A stretch of DNA of 19,173 nt. Source: CAZIPN01 sp964541225 (GTDB lineage Bacteria; Actinomycetota; Coriobacteriia; Anaerosomatales; JAAXUF01). The position numbers were made by a program, and so were the translations under genes. Location: positions 1-19,173 of the forward strand of contig CAZIPN010000035.1 of assembly GCA_964541225.1 (NCBI GenBank). Reading direction: 5' to 3'. Shown here one piece after another: positions 7,747 to 15,725 of this stretch. Every line of letters starts with the position of its first letter. The first letter of the stretch is position 1. The notes below the pieces were generated by a model, which saw only the letters and a program-made list of their open reading frames with translations, was not told the origin of the DNA and ran no database searches.

Positions 7747-8961
7747 TCAGGCGGGCGTCAGGTGTAGGCACGCCAGCGCTGCTTGCGCAATCTCGAACTC
7801 CTCGTCAGTGGGAACCACAAGCACCGGAATGGTGGAGTTCTCGGCGCTAATGAAGCGTTCCCGTCGTCGTCCACCGGAAACCGAGGCGTTGTGCTTGGCG
7901 TCAAGCACGATGCCGAGAGACTCGAGTCCCCCGCATATGCGAGCGCGCACGTCGGGATCCTTCTCGCCGATGCCAGCCGTGAACACGATCGCGTCGACGC
8001 GGCCGAGAACGGCCAGATACGCGCCAAGGTACTTCTTCGCGCGGTAGCAGAACATGTCGCGGGCGAGCACGGCGTCTTCGTCCCCCGCATTGGCGAGGCG
8101 ATGCACCTCGCGCATGTCGCTCTGACCGCACAGGCCTTTCAAACCGCTGTCGAAGTTCAGAGTGTGGTTGACGGCCTCGCGCGTCAGACCCGCCAATTCG
8201 CCGACAAGCCCGGGAATCGCGGGGTCCAGATCGCCGCAACGGGTCCCCATCACGAGGCCCTCGAGCGGCGTCATGCCCATCGACGTGTCGATGCTCACTC
8301 CGGCCCTGATCGCCGTGACGCTTGCCCCATTGCCGAGATGCATGGTGATGAGGTTCACCTCGGCAAGCGGCTTGCCGAGCAAGTCGGCGGCGCGACCTGC
8401 CACGTACGCGTGCGAGGTTCCGTGGAAGCCATAGCGGCGCAGACCGTACGTGCGAGACAGCTCGCGCGGAAGCGCATATTCGTGCGCGACCGGCGGCATC
8501 GTGTGGTGAAACGCGGTGTCGAAGACCGCGACGTGCGGAAGTCCCGGAAACGTCGCCAGCGCCGCCTCGAGTCCAGCAACGTTTGCCTTCGTGTGCACGG
8601 GGGCGAGCAGCTCCATCTCGCGAATGTCCTCAAGCACCTTCGCGTCCACGGGCGTCGGCACGACGTGACGCGTGCCCCCATGAACGACTCGGTGTGCGAC
8701 CGCGACAATCTGGCTCGCGGGGTCTGTCGTCTTCACGGACTCGATGGCGCCGAGCACCGCGCGCATCGCCTCCGCATGATCGTGCGCGGCGACTCGGCCG
8801 CTCTGAACGCCACCGTCGGCACCGAGCGTGTCCACCCACATCCCCGGTTCGGCAAGTCCGATGCGCTCGACCTCGCCTCGCACGACAGAGCGCTGGGACT
8901 CCATGTCAAACAGCTCGAACTTGATCGAGCTAGAGCCGGAGTTGATGACAAGGACTCGCAT
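7747..8961 (-). CDS. ackA: Acetate kinase
   Basis: AckA converts acetyl phosphate and ADP into acetate and ATP, completing the phosphoketolase shunt with the xfp gene just downstream. The 404-residue product starts MRVLVINSGSSSIKFELF. The catalytic residues fall at the numbering known from the Methanosarcina enzyme: N7, R91 in AHRVVHGG, D148 in VFDTAFHH, H180 in RRYGFHGTSH and R241 in MGTRCGD; the ATP-site GIGEKDPDVRARI is also present. The ATG at 8959-8961 has GAGGGG four bases upstream. The frame remains open to 9231, but that extension belongs to a gene remnant. No phosphotransacetylase gene is nearby. Confidence 0.96.
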   Translation of the reverse strand: MRVLVINSGSSSIKFELFDMESQRSVVRGEVERIGLAEPGMWVDTLGADGGVQSGRVAAHDHAEAMRAVLGAIESVKTTDPASQIVAVAHRVVHGGTRHVVPTPVDAKVLEDIREMELLAPVHTKANVAGLEAALATFPGLPHVAVFDTAFHHTMPPVAHEYALPRELSRTYGLRRYGFHGTSHAYVAGRAADLLGKPLAEVNLITMHLGNGASVTAIRAGVSIDTSMGMTPLEGLVMGTRCGDLDPAIPGLVGELAGLTREAVNHTLNFDSGLKGLCGQSDMREVHRLANAGDEDAVLARDMFCYRAKKYLGAYLAVLGRVDAIVFTAGIGEKDPDVRARICGGLESLGIVLDAKHNASVSGGRRRERFISAENSTIPVLVVPTDEEFEIAQAALACLHLTPA

Positions 8962-9062
8962 GAGACCCCTCACTGAACGGACGGACAACGCAGCTGTGGG
9001 ACTGCGATGTACGTTCCCGTTTGAGGGCGCATCTGAAGAGATGGAGTGATCGTGCGATGAAT

Positions 9063-9368
9063 CTAGAAGAGTCGCGGCTGATTCTCGGCCCTCGCAGCGA
9101 CACTCCTGAGGACGGCATATCCCACCACGAGTCCGATACCGGACCGTCGATCCCACGAGATGTCCGTATCGTTTCGCACGTGCGGTCTGCATGTCAGCGA
9201 CCGCCACGTACCCAAGCAGGATGCCCGTCACCGCGAACGAGCGCCGAACAGAACCGCATCGAACCAGAAGGGCACGGGCTGACCGTGCGATAGGTGAACA
9301 AGATCCGTCACCATGTAGGGCGCATTCGGCAGAAACGCGAGCCAGACGGCGAGGACCGATGCCTGGAG
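9063..9368 (-). pseudogene. Remnant of a DUF1361 membrane protein, truncated and frameshifted
   Basis: Just below the stop of the giant gene, the minus strand translates from 9368 as LQASVLAVWLAFLPNAPYMV, then TDLVHLSHGQPVPFWFDAVLFGA, before a TGA at 9228-9230. This matches my memory of the DUF1361 core (W-FLPNAPYM-TDL-HL, then P-W-D). The family pattern continues in the next frame from about 9239 as FAVTGILLGYVAVADMQ, so a frameshift lies near 9240. A third frame, hydrophobic around GIGLVVGYAVL, ends at TAG 9063-9065 and may be more decayed sequence. The N-terminal half of the family is missing, replaced by the end of the giant gene, and the usual C-terminal RWNSWD motif is not seen. No function is expected. 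This is the main content of the 414-base gap between ackA and the giant gene; no clear ackA promoter was found in it. Confidence 0.65.
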
Positions 9369-9375
9369 GGGCCAG

Positions 9376-12300
9376 CTACTTGACCTTCACCGTGCACCAT
9401 CCGGAGGCAGCAGCGGGATACCGCGCGTCGGCCAACGTGAGCGCACGAATCCGATAGGTCCCCTTCTTGAGTTTCGCTTGGTACGTCCACTGCCCGGTTG
9501 AGCGGCACGTGGCGGAGAAAGTCTTGTATTTCTTGTACTGCGTCTTCTCGAGAACCTGCACGTCGACCAAGACACGACACTGGTGCTTCGGCAAGACGTA
9601 GCCCTTAAGCTGCGTGCCAGTCCTCGCGTTCGCGTCGCCCATCACCCTCGGCGTACTCAGCTCGACAACTTCTGGCCCCGCTACGACTACGAACACCAGC
9701 ACACGAGTCCTTGAGTTGCCCGCCGCGTCGATGGCTCGTGCACAGACTCGATGAACGCCCGCAGCGGCCACGTTCAGTGACGACGTCGATACCCAAGGTC
9801 CATTGTCTGCTCGCATCTGAAGCACCTGAACGCCGCTTACGATATCGACGGCCGAGGCATGGATCGTGGCGCTGCCAAGGTACTTCGCAGCTGCACTCAT
9901 CGCGAGAACGGGCGCCGTGCGATCGAGCACGATCGTGTCGGTGCGGGTCGCCGAGTGACCCGCCGAGTCCGCGTATTCGACGACCACGGTCTTGAGGCCG
10001 TCGCCACCAGTCAAAGTGGCGATCGTACTCGCCGAGTAGGACAACCACGCGCCCCACGTCCCGCCGCCGTCCACACTCACTCGCATCGTCATCGGCGAAG
10101 CGTCGCTCATCACCGAGCCGACGGTCACGGTGGCCTCGGCAGTGAGCGAGCTACCGCCGCCGAGCATCATGACACCGGTTGGCGCGCTCGTATCGCAGTG
10201 CAGCGCGAACGTCGATGTGGCACTCCATAGGCCCACGGAGTTGACGGCACGCACATGGAAGTACCACGTGCCGTCGCCCGGCAAGAGGATCGAGGTAGCC
10301 GCCGCCGTCGAATCCATGACGGTGTCGGGGACCGTGCCTGGCGAGGAGTCAAGCGCCCACGAGTAACCGGTCACCGCCGAGACGGAATCAGTCGAAACCC
10401 ACGAGAGCGATGCACTCGAACTGGAATACCACGCGGACTGCACGGGATGCGTCGAGCTGGAGATGACCGGCGCGCAGGCGGGGCTACCGTCGTAGACGAA
10501 CGTCGTACTCGCCCGGTTGGCCTCGCTCGCGTTGCCAGCCGCGTCGCGCAGCCACACGTAGACGGGGTGCGTGCCTTCGCCGCTCGCCGCAAGCCCGCTG
10601 ATCGCCGATCCGGTGCCCGAGATGAAGATCCCGTCGGTCGCCGAGGCCGGAGGTGAATCCAGCTTGTAGTAGCAGCCGTCGATTGGCGCATACGCCTGCG
10701 TCGGCGCAGTCCAGCTCACCGAGAAACTGTTGACCTTGCTCGCGGTTGGCGAGGCGCTCATGCCTCCAGGCGCGGCGGGCGACTGCGTGTCGACCCTGTA
10801 CGCAAGGTGCATCGCCGGACCCCAGTTGCCTGCGGTGTCTACTGCGCGCACATGTGCGTAGTGCACGCCCTCACTCGCACCTGAGTGTGAAGCGCTGAGT
10901 GCGGTTGTGCCGACGCTCTCGGCCGGAATCGTGCTCGGCGAGTCATCCCACGCGACCGAGTAGCCGACCACACCTGAGAGGTCTGAAGCCGCACTCCACT
11001 CAGCCGAGCATGTCGTCGCCGAATACCAGTTCGCGGCAGTCGGATGCGTGGAACTCGTGAGCGACGCGAGACTCGGGGCAGCCGTGTCGATGCGCGCGGT
11101 CTGCGCAGCGCCAACCGTCGAGTTGCCGAGAACATCGGCGTACCTGAAGCGGATGAGGTTGTCCGTCGCGGAATCCGCCGAGAAGCTCGTCTCCGGCGCG
11201 GTCAGTGTCGCGGTTGCGTCCGAGCCCTCGGCGACGCTGCACGCCGCTCCGAACCACTCACTCCATGTCGTGCCGCCATCGGAAGAGCACTGGTAGGCGG
11301 GCTCGGCAAGCAGCCACGCGCGCAAGCCTGCGTCGTCGTTGTGCGTGTACAGGTAGGCGCCATTCACCTCGCTGGCCCGCGTGATACCGCCGGCTCCCGC
11401 GTCGAGAGTACGCAACAGCGCCGGGCTGGCATCTGGCGGCAGCGAAATCACGTGCTCGCTGCCGGGAAGCGACACGTAGGCCCGATTGCCGATTACACGC
11501 ACATCGCTCGCCGAGTCACCGAGTGCTGTATCTCCTAGCGAGTCGATCTTGCCTGGCCCCTTCGCGACCCAGAACGAGACCAGTGAGCCTCCAGCGCACA
11601 CCGCAAGGCGATCGCCGCTCACATCAAGCGCATCGACCGGACCGCCTGCGTCGAGTTCGTCAACCAACACCGGTGACCATGGCTCGCTTACGTCGACAAC
11701 TCCGACGGTGCCGCTCGCGAGTCCGACATAGACGAGTCGGCCTCCATCCCAGCCCACCGCGGTGATTCCGGCATCCATGTCGAGCGTCCCCACAACCTGC
11801 AGGCCCTTGGAGGGCTGGCTCGCGTCGAGCACCGTGAGAACGCCACCATCGCGATCGCCCGTCACCACGATCGGACCGCCATGAGCTGTGCCCGCGTCAA
11901 GCGACCTCACGTCGCCAAGATGACCGACCACCGTGCCGGGCCGAGGAGCGGCAGGATATGCCAACGACACCGGCACCAGACCGGTGGTGCCCAGACCGGC
12001 GAAGAGCCACTCGCCTGCGTCGTCCTCGGCAAGATCCGTAACGGTATCAGCGACTCCTGCGGCAGCGAGCCGTGACGGGCTCGCCGGATTGGCGAGATCG
12101 AACACGCCGACGGTGTTCTTGTCGGCGGTGTAGAGGTGGGCTCCGATGCGCAGCGACCGCGCGGTAGTGGACTCGTCGGGTTGTGAATCGACCAGCATGG
12201 GCGTTGCGCCGATTCCCGCCGCCGTGTCGCGCACGTCCACGCTGCACGACGGGCTGCGCGTGTTCGACCAGCCGGAGGGCGCAAAGTTCACGTTGCCGCC

Positions 12301-15300
12301 CGGCGGGGTCGTGTCCACTCCGCACGCCGCGTCTGCCGTTCCCGGCGCCGACTCGTAGGCACCAGCCACATCACGCGCACGCGTGTAGAACTCGTAGTGT
12401 CCGTCGACAGGCGTCGATACGCTGAACGTGCCCGCGCTCGTAGTGCCCACCACCGAGCGTGTGTCGGCAAGCGTCCATGAACCGAAGCCGGCACCCGCAT
12501 CCACGCGCGACCACAGCTCGACGGAGTCCAGCGCCGCGTTGTCGGCGGCCGTGTAGCTGACGTTGCGGGTATTCGCCGTCGACCAGCTCGCTCCACTCAC
12601 GCTCGCCGAGGAGACCGGGGGGACGCCGTCGACGGCATGGACGTAGTCGACGACAGAGTTCGCGTGCACGTCGGTGACGCCGAAGACGTAGCCAACATCG
12701 AAACCGCCGAGCACTTGCCACTTCACGCCCACACTCAGGCGGCCCTTGTCGAACTGCGCGGGGATCGTGACCAGGTAGCGGCCCCAACTCTGCCCATCAG
12801 CTCCCGTGACCGTACCTACCCTCGAGTCGGTGGAGACGCCACTGGCATAGCGATACAGGTTCGTCTGGGCAGGAGCCGCGATTCCGTCTGAGAAGGTGAG
12901 CGCAACGTAGCACTCGGTGTTGGAGACAGCCCCAGTCGGGTCGACCACTCCGACGTCGATGTCGCGCATGTACAGCTCGACCTGCGTCGTGCCGGTGAAG
13001 TCCCCGGGACCGAGCGCTGTGACCTGCGTGATTCCTCCGTTGTACTTTGGCGCCCCGTTGGTCTGCGCCAAGATGCCCGCGCTCAGTGCTTGGGCGCCCT
13101 CGTACCTCTCGGCGGTGGTTGCCCCGGCATGGTATGCCCAGTAGGTGGCGCCGCTCGTGTAGCCCGGAACGTAGTTCAGAGCGCTCGCCGACCACAACGA
13201 GGGCACGCGTCCCGAAAGGCCGACCTCGAAGTTGCCATTGGCGGGCAGTCCGGTGAGCGGAGCAGCGATCTGCACGAGGTAGCTGGCGCTCGTCGAGGGC
13301 GACCCCGCGCGATTGCTGACTCGGAAGCGAATGCGATTCTGAGACGTCGAGTTGCGCAGGAACGGCACCGCGTGGGCGGTGAGTGTCTCCAGCGCCGTCG
13401 TGCCGGACGCACCGGTACACGTCGCGGCCGTCCACGTGCTCCAGCTCGAGCCGCCGTTGGTGGAGTACTGGTACTGAGCTGAGTCCACGTCCAGGCCGCC
13501 TACCGTGTCCTGCACACGAATCGAGCAGTCCGGCTCCACCGTGTTGGTGACGACGGCCGACGGAGAGAACGAAGTCCACCCCGAGGGCGCCGACGCGTCG
13601 ACCATGATGTTGCAGATGCCGCTCGTGCCCGTGAGCCCGCCCACGTCCATCACGCGGAACTGCACCTTGTTCGCCGAACCCGAACTGCCGAGCGGAACCG
13701 ACGACGCTGTCAGCGTCTGGAGCGCCTGCGTGCCATCGGCTCCGCTACACGAGGCCGTCAGCCACGAACTCCACGTGGAGCCGCTATTGGTTGAGTAGCG
13801 GTACTGTGCTGTGCTCACGTCCAGACCCGCGATCGAATCCTGCACCTGGATCGTGCAGTCAGGTGTGTTGTCGGAGGTCCAAGCCGCTGGCTGCGCATTG
13901 GTCCACTGGCCCGGCGAAGCGCCTGGTGCGACGTTCTGGAACGCGGTCCACAGATCAGGCGAGGACATCTGTGGCCACGTGGACGGATTGCCTGAGGTCG
14001 CACCGCTCGGCCACATCCCTGCCATGCCCGAGGGTGGCAGGTCGTAGCCTGTTGCGATGGCGACACGCATGGTCTTCGCCTGGCCTGCCGTGATGCCGAG
14101 CAGCCCGTAGGGCAACGCGATTTCGGTCTCAGCAAGCAGCCACGGGCTGTAGCGAAGACCCCTCAAGACCGACCACCCCGAAGGCGTCACACCGACCCAT
14201 CCGCTGCCGGTACCTCGGTACTCCAACGGGCTGCCAAACGCCGGCAACACAAACGCATAGTCATCGGTGCCCGGGACGCTTCCCCCATCACCATTCGTGT
14301 CGACGAATATGACGTTGGACGTCCAATCCGCATCAACGAGGCTGTAGTCGCGCAGGGCGATGTGGAGGTTGGATCCGTCTTCCTCGAAGAACATCCTAAT
14401 CTGGCGCCCTCCGACCGAGTCAGACCACCGTGATGCCGAGTAGTACTCATTACTGAGGGAGAACTCATCGTCAATGCTGCCGTTGAGCACCGCGTGCTCT
14501 CGGTCATACGGTACGTACACAGACCGGGCATTCGTCCACGAGCCCGCCGCCCCTGGTGTGCCACTCACATACTCTCCGTAGCCTGCAGCGCCTGCAGACA
14601 CGTCGACGGCTCCGCCCTCGGTGACCGTGGCCCACTGTGCGCGGGCGACGCCGCCGTCTCTGCCGTCTCCGCCATGCTCGCCAGCATCGCCGCCGTTGCC
14701 TCCGCGAACCGAGATGTCGGCCGACCGAATGAGATATCCACCAGTCAGCGTGATTGAGCCTCCCGCTCCGCCGTCCCCGCCCATTTCGTCGTCTGTATCG
14801 GATGCGGTCCCACCACTGGCGTTGACGCGCGTACCGGTGCCGTTGAGATGAAGCGTGCACGCGCGGATCTCGATCGATCCCCCGTCGCCACCATCGCCGC
14901 TCGTGTTGCTGTACCCCGAGCCACCCTGAGTACTGACGACGCCGGCGTCGAAGGTCGCGGTTCGTCCGACCCGAACAGTGATTGCGCCGCCGTTCTTGCC
15001 GTAGTGGTCGGACACACTGCCGGGGGTCCCTGCGGCTTCGATGCTCGAGCCGCTGCCCGACATGCCGAGAGAGTCGCAGTCGATCACCAGCGTCCCGCCG
15101 ACTCCCGACGTCCCCTTCCCGGTCGCCGAGATGTGACCGCCGTTGGTGACGTTGACGGTTGGCGTGCGCAAGGTCAGCAAGCCGCTGGCACCGACGTAGA
15201 CAATCCCCCCGTCGTGCACATTGACGTGGCTGGTGTACTCACGGGTTCCGTCGAGCGTGACGCTTTCGCCAGAACCGACATCAAGGGTTGAGGATGTATC

Positions 15301-15417
15301 CGTAAGCGCCAGAGCATCCGGCGCCGCACAGCAGACTGCGGACATCAGAGCCGCAAGAGGAAGACCCCACCGCCACGCTCGCGAGAAACGCTTCCGACCG
15401 ACCCATCGAACGCGCAT
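9376..15417 (-). CDS. Giant secreted multidomain beta-rich protein (CBM-like, Ig-like, beta-propeller)
   Basis: Function unknown; probably a secreted or surface-associated adhesion, polysaccharide-binding or matrix protein. Numbering from ATG 15415-15417 (2013 residues). A basic start and hydrophobic stretch ending ALA near 37 form a signal peptide. Residues 40-300 are Gly/Ser/Thr-rich and resemble a beta-helix. Residues 310-470 look like a CBM9 or DOMON-type sugar-binding sandwich. A Cys-containing repeat (PDC-IxVQD-GLD-AQY-YSTN-G-SWS-W-C-GA-GT) occurs at 515-610 and 627-720. Residues 725-930 look like a jelly roll. A third, split repeat spans 1050-1445 with a propeller inside (1073-1370). 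Ig/FnIII-like modules follow, two starting SSTHP. The end (1916-2013) is a Lys-rich beta domain. No LPXTG, S-layer motif or membrane anchor is seen. GTG at 15426 is an alternative start, but GAGGGG is then only two bases away. Confidence 0.9.
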   Translation of the reverse strand: MRVRWVGRKRFSRAWRWGLPLAALMSAVCCAAPDALALTDTSSTLDVGSGESVTLDGTREYTSHVNVHDGGIVYVGASGLLTLRTPTVNVTNGGHISATGKGTSGVGGTLVIDCDSLGMSGSGSSIEAAGTPGSVSDHYGKNGGAITVRVGRTATFDAGVVSTQGGSGYSNTSGDGGDGGSIEIRACTLHLNGTGTRVNASGGTASDTDDEMGGDGGAGGSITLTGGYLIRSADISVRGGNGGDAGEHGGDGRDGGVARAQWATVTEGGAVDVSAGAAGYGEYVSGTPGAAGSWTNARSVYVPYDREHAVLNGSIDDEFSLSNEYYSASRWSDSVGGRQIRMFFEEDGSNLHIALRDYSLVDADWTSNVIFVDTNGDGGSVPGTDDYAFVLPAFGSPLEYRGTGSGWVGVTPSGWSVLRGLRYSPWLLAETEIALPYGLLGITAGQAKTMRVAIATGYDLPPSGMAGMWPSGATSGNPSTWPQMSSPDLWTAFQNVAPGASPGQWTNAQPAAWTSDNTPDCTIQVQDSIAGLDVSTAQYRYSTNSGSTWSSWLTASCSGADGTQALQTLTASSVPLGSSGSANKVQFRVMDVGGLTGTSGICNIMVDASAPSGWTSFSPSAVVTNTVEPDCSIRVQDTVGGLDVDSAQYQYSTNGGSSWSTWTAATCTGASGTTALETLTAHAVPFLRNSTSQNRIRFRVSNRAGSPSTSASYLVQIAAPLTGLPANGNFEVGLSGRVPSLWSASALNYVPGYTSGATYWAYHAGATTAERYEGAQALSAGILAQTNGAPKYNGGITQVTALGPGDFTGTTQVELYMRDIDVGVVDPTGAVSNTECYVALTFSDGIAAPAQTNLYRYASGVSTDSRVGTVTGADGQSWGRYLVTIPAQFDKGRLSVGVKWQVLGGFDVGYVFGVTDVHANSVVDYVHAVDGVPPVSSASVSGASWSTANTRNVSYTAADNAALDSVELWSRVDAGAGFGSWTLADTRSVVGTTSAGTFSVSTPVDGHYEFYTRARDVAGAYESAPGTADAACGVDTTPPGGNVNFAPSGWSNTRSPSCSVDVRDTAAGIGATPMLVDSQPDESTTARSLRIGAHLYTADKNTVGVFDLANPASPSRLAAAGVADTVTDLAEDDAGEWLFAGLGTTGLVPVSLAYPAAPRPGTVVGHLGDVRSLDAGTAHGGPIVVTGDRDGGVLTVLDASQPSKGLQVVGTLDMDAGITAVGWDGGRLVYVGLASGTVGVVDVSEPWSPVLVDELDAGGPVDALDVSGDRLAVCAGGSLVSFWVAKGPGKIDSLGDTALGDSASDVRVIGNRAYVSLPGSEHVISLPPDASPALLRTLDAGAGGITRASEVNGAYLYTHNDDAGLRAWLLAEPAYQCSSDGGTTWSEWFGAACSVAEGSDATATLTAPETSFSADSATDNLIRFRYADVLGNSTVGAAQTARIDTAAPSLASLTSSTHPTAANWYSATTCSAEWSAASDLSGVVGYSVAWDDSPSTIPAESVGTTALSASHSGASEGVHYAHVRAVDTAGNWGPAMHLAYRVDTQSPAAPGGMSASPTASKVNSFSVSWTAPTQAYAPIDGCYYKLDSPPASATDGIFISGTGSAISGLAASGEGTHPVYVWLRDAAGNASEANRASTTFVYDGSPACAPVISSSTHPVQSAWYSSSSASLSWVSTDSVSAVTGYSWALDSSPGTVPDTVMDSTAAATSILLPGDGTWYFHVRAVNSVGLWSATSTFALHCDTSAPTGVMMLGGGSSLTAEATVTVGSVMSDASPMTMRVSVDGGGTWGAWLSYSASTIATLTGGDGLKTVVVEYADSAGHSATRTDTIVLDRTAPVLAMSAAAKYLGSATIHASAVDIVSGVQVLQMRADNGPWVSTSSLNVAAAGVHRVCARAIDAAGNSRTRVLVFVVVAGPEVVELSTPRVMGDANARTGTQLKGYVLPKHQCRVLVDVQVLEKTQYKKYKTFSATCRSTGQWTYQAKLKKGTYRIRALTLADARYPAAASGWCTVKVK
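11307..12203 (-). other. Beta-propeller (LVIVD-like repeats) inserted within a repeat module
   Basis: This part of the giant gene encodes about 298 residues with recurring blocks of the form yVg-asGTVGVVDVSEPWSPVLV, GDRLAVCAGG and NRAYVSLPGSEHVISL. These resemble LVIVD repeats, which build beta-propellers. It begins right after CSVDVRDTAAGIG and ends right before AYQCSSDGGTTWSEW. In the two other copies of the module, those two halves are joined by a few residues only. The boundaries are read by eye and may be off by several residues. Confidence 0.65.
13261..13536 (-). repeat. Second uninterrupted Cys-pair repeat of the giant protein
   Basis: Encodes EPDCSIRVQDTVGGLD, AQYQYSTNGGSSWSTW, ATCTGASGTTALETLTA and NRIRFRVSNRAG, a close copy of the preceding module. 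The third copy is split by the propeller, with its first half near 12210-12270 and its second half near 11090-11306. Confidence 0.75.
13591..13872 (-). repeat. First uninterrupted Cys-pair beta-sandwich repeat of the giant protein
   Basis: Encodes TPDCTIQVQDSIAGLD, then AQYRYSTNSGSTWSSW, ASCSGADGTQALQTLTA and NKVQFRVMDVGG. The pair of cysteines is conserved across copies and could form an intradomain disulfide. The DNA is similar to the second copy at 13261-13536, for example around gtccag-tcctgcac-cgagcagtc, showing duplication. Confidence 0.75.
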
Positions 15418-15457
15418 GTCGCGCACCGCCCCTCGGCCCGTCCCAGGAGGACCAGCA

Positions 15458-15478
15458 TCTTCGGCAAGACGCCGAAGA
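15458..15478 (-). other. Perfect 8-bp hairpin in the leader of the giant gene
   Basis: TCTTCGGC and GCCGAAGA form a perfect eight-pair stem with a five-base loop. No U-run follows on either strand, so it is not a standard terminator. It lies in the presumed 5' leader between promoter and start codon, about 40 bases from the ATG. No known riboswitch consensus, including the cyclic-di-GMP type I core, was recognised in the leader. Confidence 0.5.
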
Positions 15479-15533
15479 CGCAGCTGGGCAGCGTACAGCG
15501 CCCGGTCCCCGTCAGATCCCTACGCCGGGCACG

Positions 15534-15542
15534 AGTATATCA
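15534..15542 (-). promoter_or_regulatory. Extended -10 promoter of the giant gene
   Basis: The minus strand reads TGATATACT, an extended -10 element (TG-N plus TATACT, five of six consensus bases) in otherwise GC-rich DNA. No strong -35 hexamer sits 16-18 bases upstream, as is common for extended -10 promoters. Transcription would start near 15527 and give a leader of about 110 bases before the ATG at 15417. The element overlaps the area just after the aminotransferase-like fragment. Confidence 0.5.
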
Positions 15543-15549
15543 TCTTCGT

Positions 15550-15717
15550 TCAGGAACTGAGGTGCCGGCGGCGGCCACGTTGCGAGAGGATCACCTCGCG
15601 CTGCTCGGCAATCGCCGCAGCGACCTGAGCGTTCTCTGTCGCAGTGCGCACGCCAACCCGCAGCCAGCGCGGACCGAGACCTGCGAAGTGGATGCGATCT
15701 CGTGACGTGAGCGCCAC
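15550..15717 (-). pseudogene. C-terminal fragment of an aminotransferase-like PLP enzyme
   Basis: A short frame of 55 codons from GTG 15715-15717 to TGA 15550-15552 encodes SRDRIHFAGLGPRWLRVGVR, then TATENAQVAAAIAEQREVIL. The pattern (F-GLGPRW-RVGVRT-ENA-VAAAI) is what I know from the C-terminus of histidinol-phosphate aminotransferases and the related CobD/CobC threonine-phosphate decarboxylases. The rest of that roughly 350-residue enzyme is absent: upstream DNA is occupied by the dehydratase gene in another frame. No ribosome binding site is obvious. Most likely a gene remnant; a small real peptide cannot be excluded. The 15427-15725 gap otherwise holds only the promoter and leader of the giant gene. 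Confidence 0.5.
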
Positions 15718-15725
15718 AGCAGAAC

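Noticed and set aside
7783..8976. Long open frame of about 400 codons on the plus strand opposite ackA
   Set aside because: It is the antisense of a clear acetate kinase gene, its composition is His/Arg-rich without any domain, and long antisense frames are normal in GC-rich DNA.
8962..9231. N-terminal extension of acetate kinase by 90 residues
   Set aside because: The catalytic residues match family numbering from the ATG at 8961, which has a good ribosome binding site; the extension is part of the DUF1361 remnant read in frame.
9376..15417. Giant repeat-rich gene as a CRISPR array or simple tandem repeat locus
   Set aside because: The repetition is at protein-module level with diverged DNA and one continuous frame; there are no short direct repeats with spacers.
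15458..15478. Hairpin as a Rho-independent terminator of the dehydratase transcript
   Set aside because: No U-run follows on either strand and it lies downstream of a good promoter, inside the giant gene's leader.
15418..15530. Cyclic-di-GMP type riboswitch in the giant gene's leader
   Set aside because: The conserved core sequences of that class could not be found in the leader.
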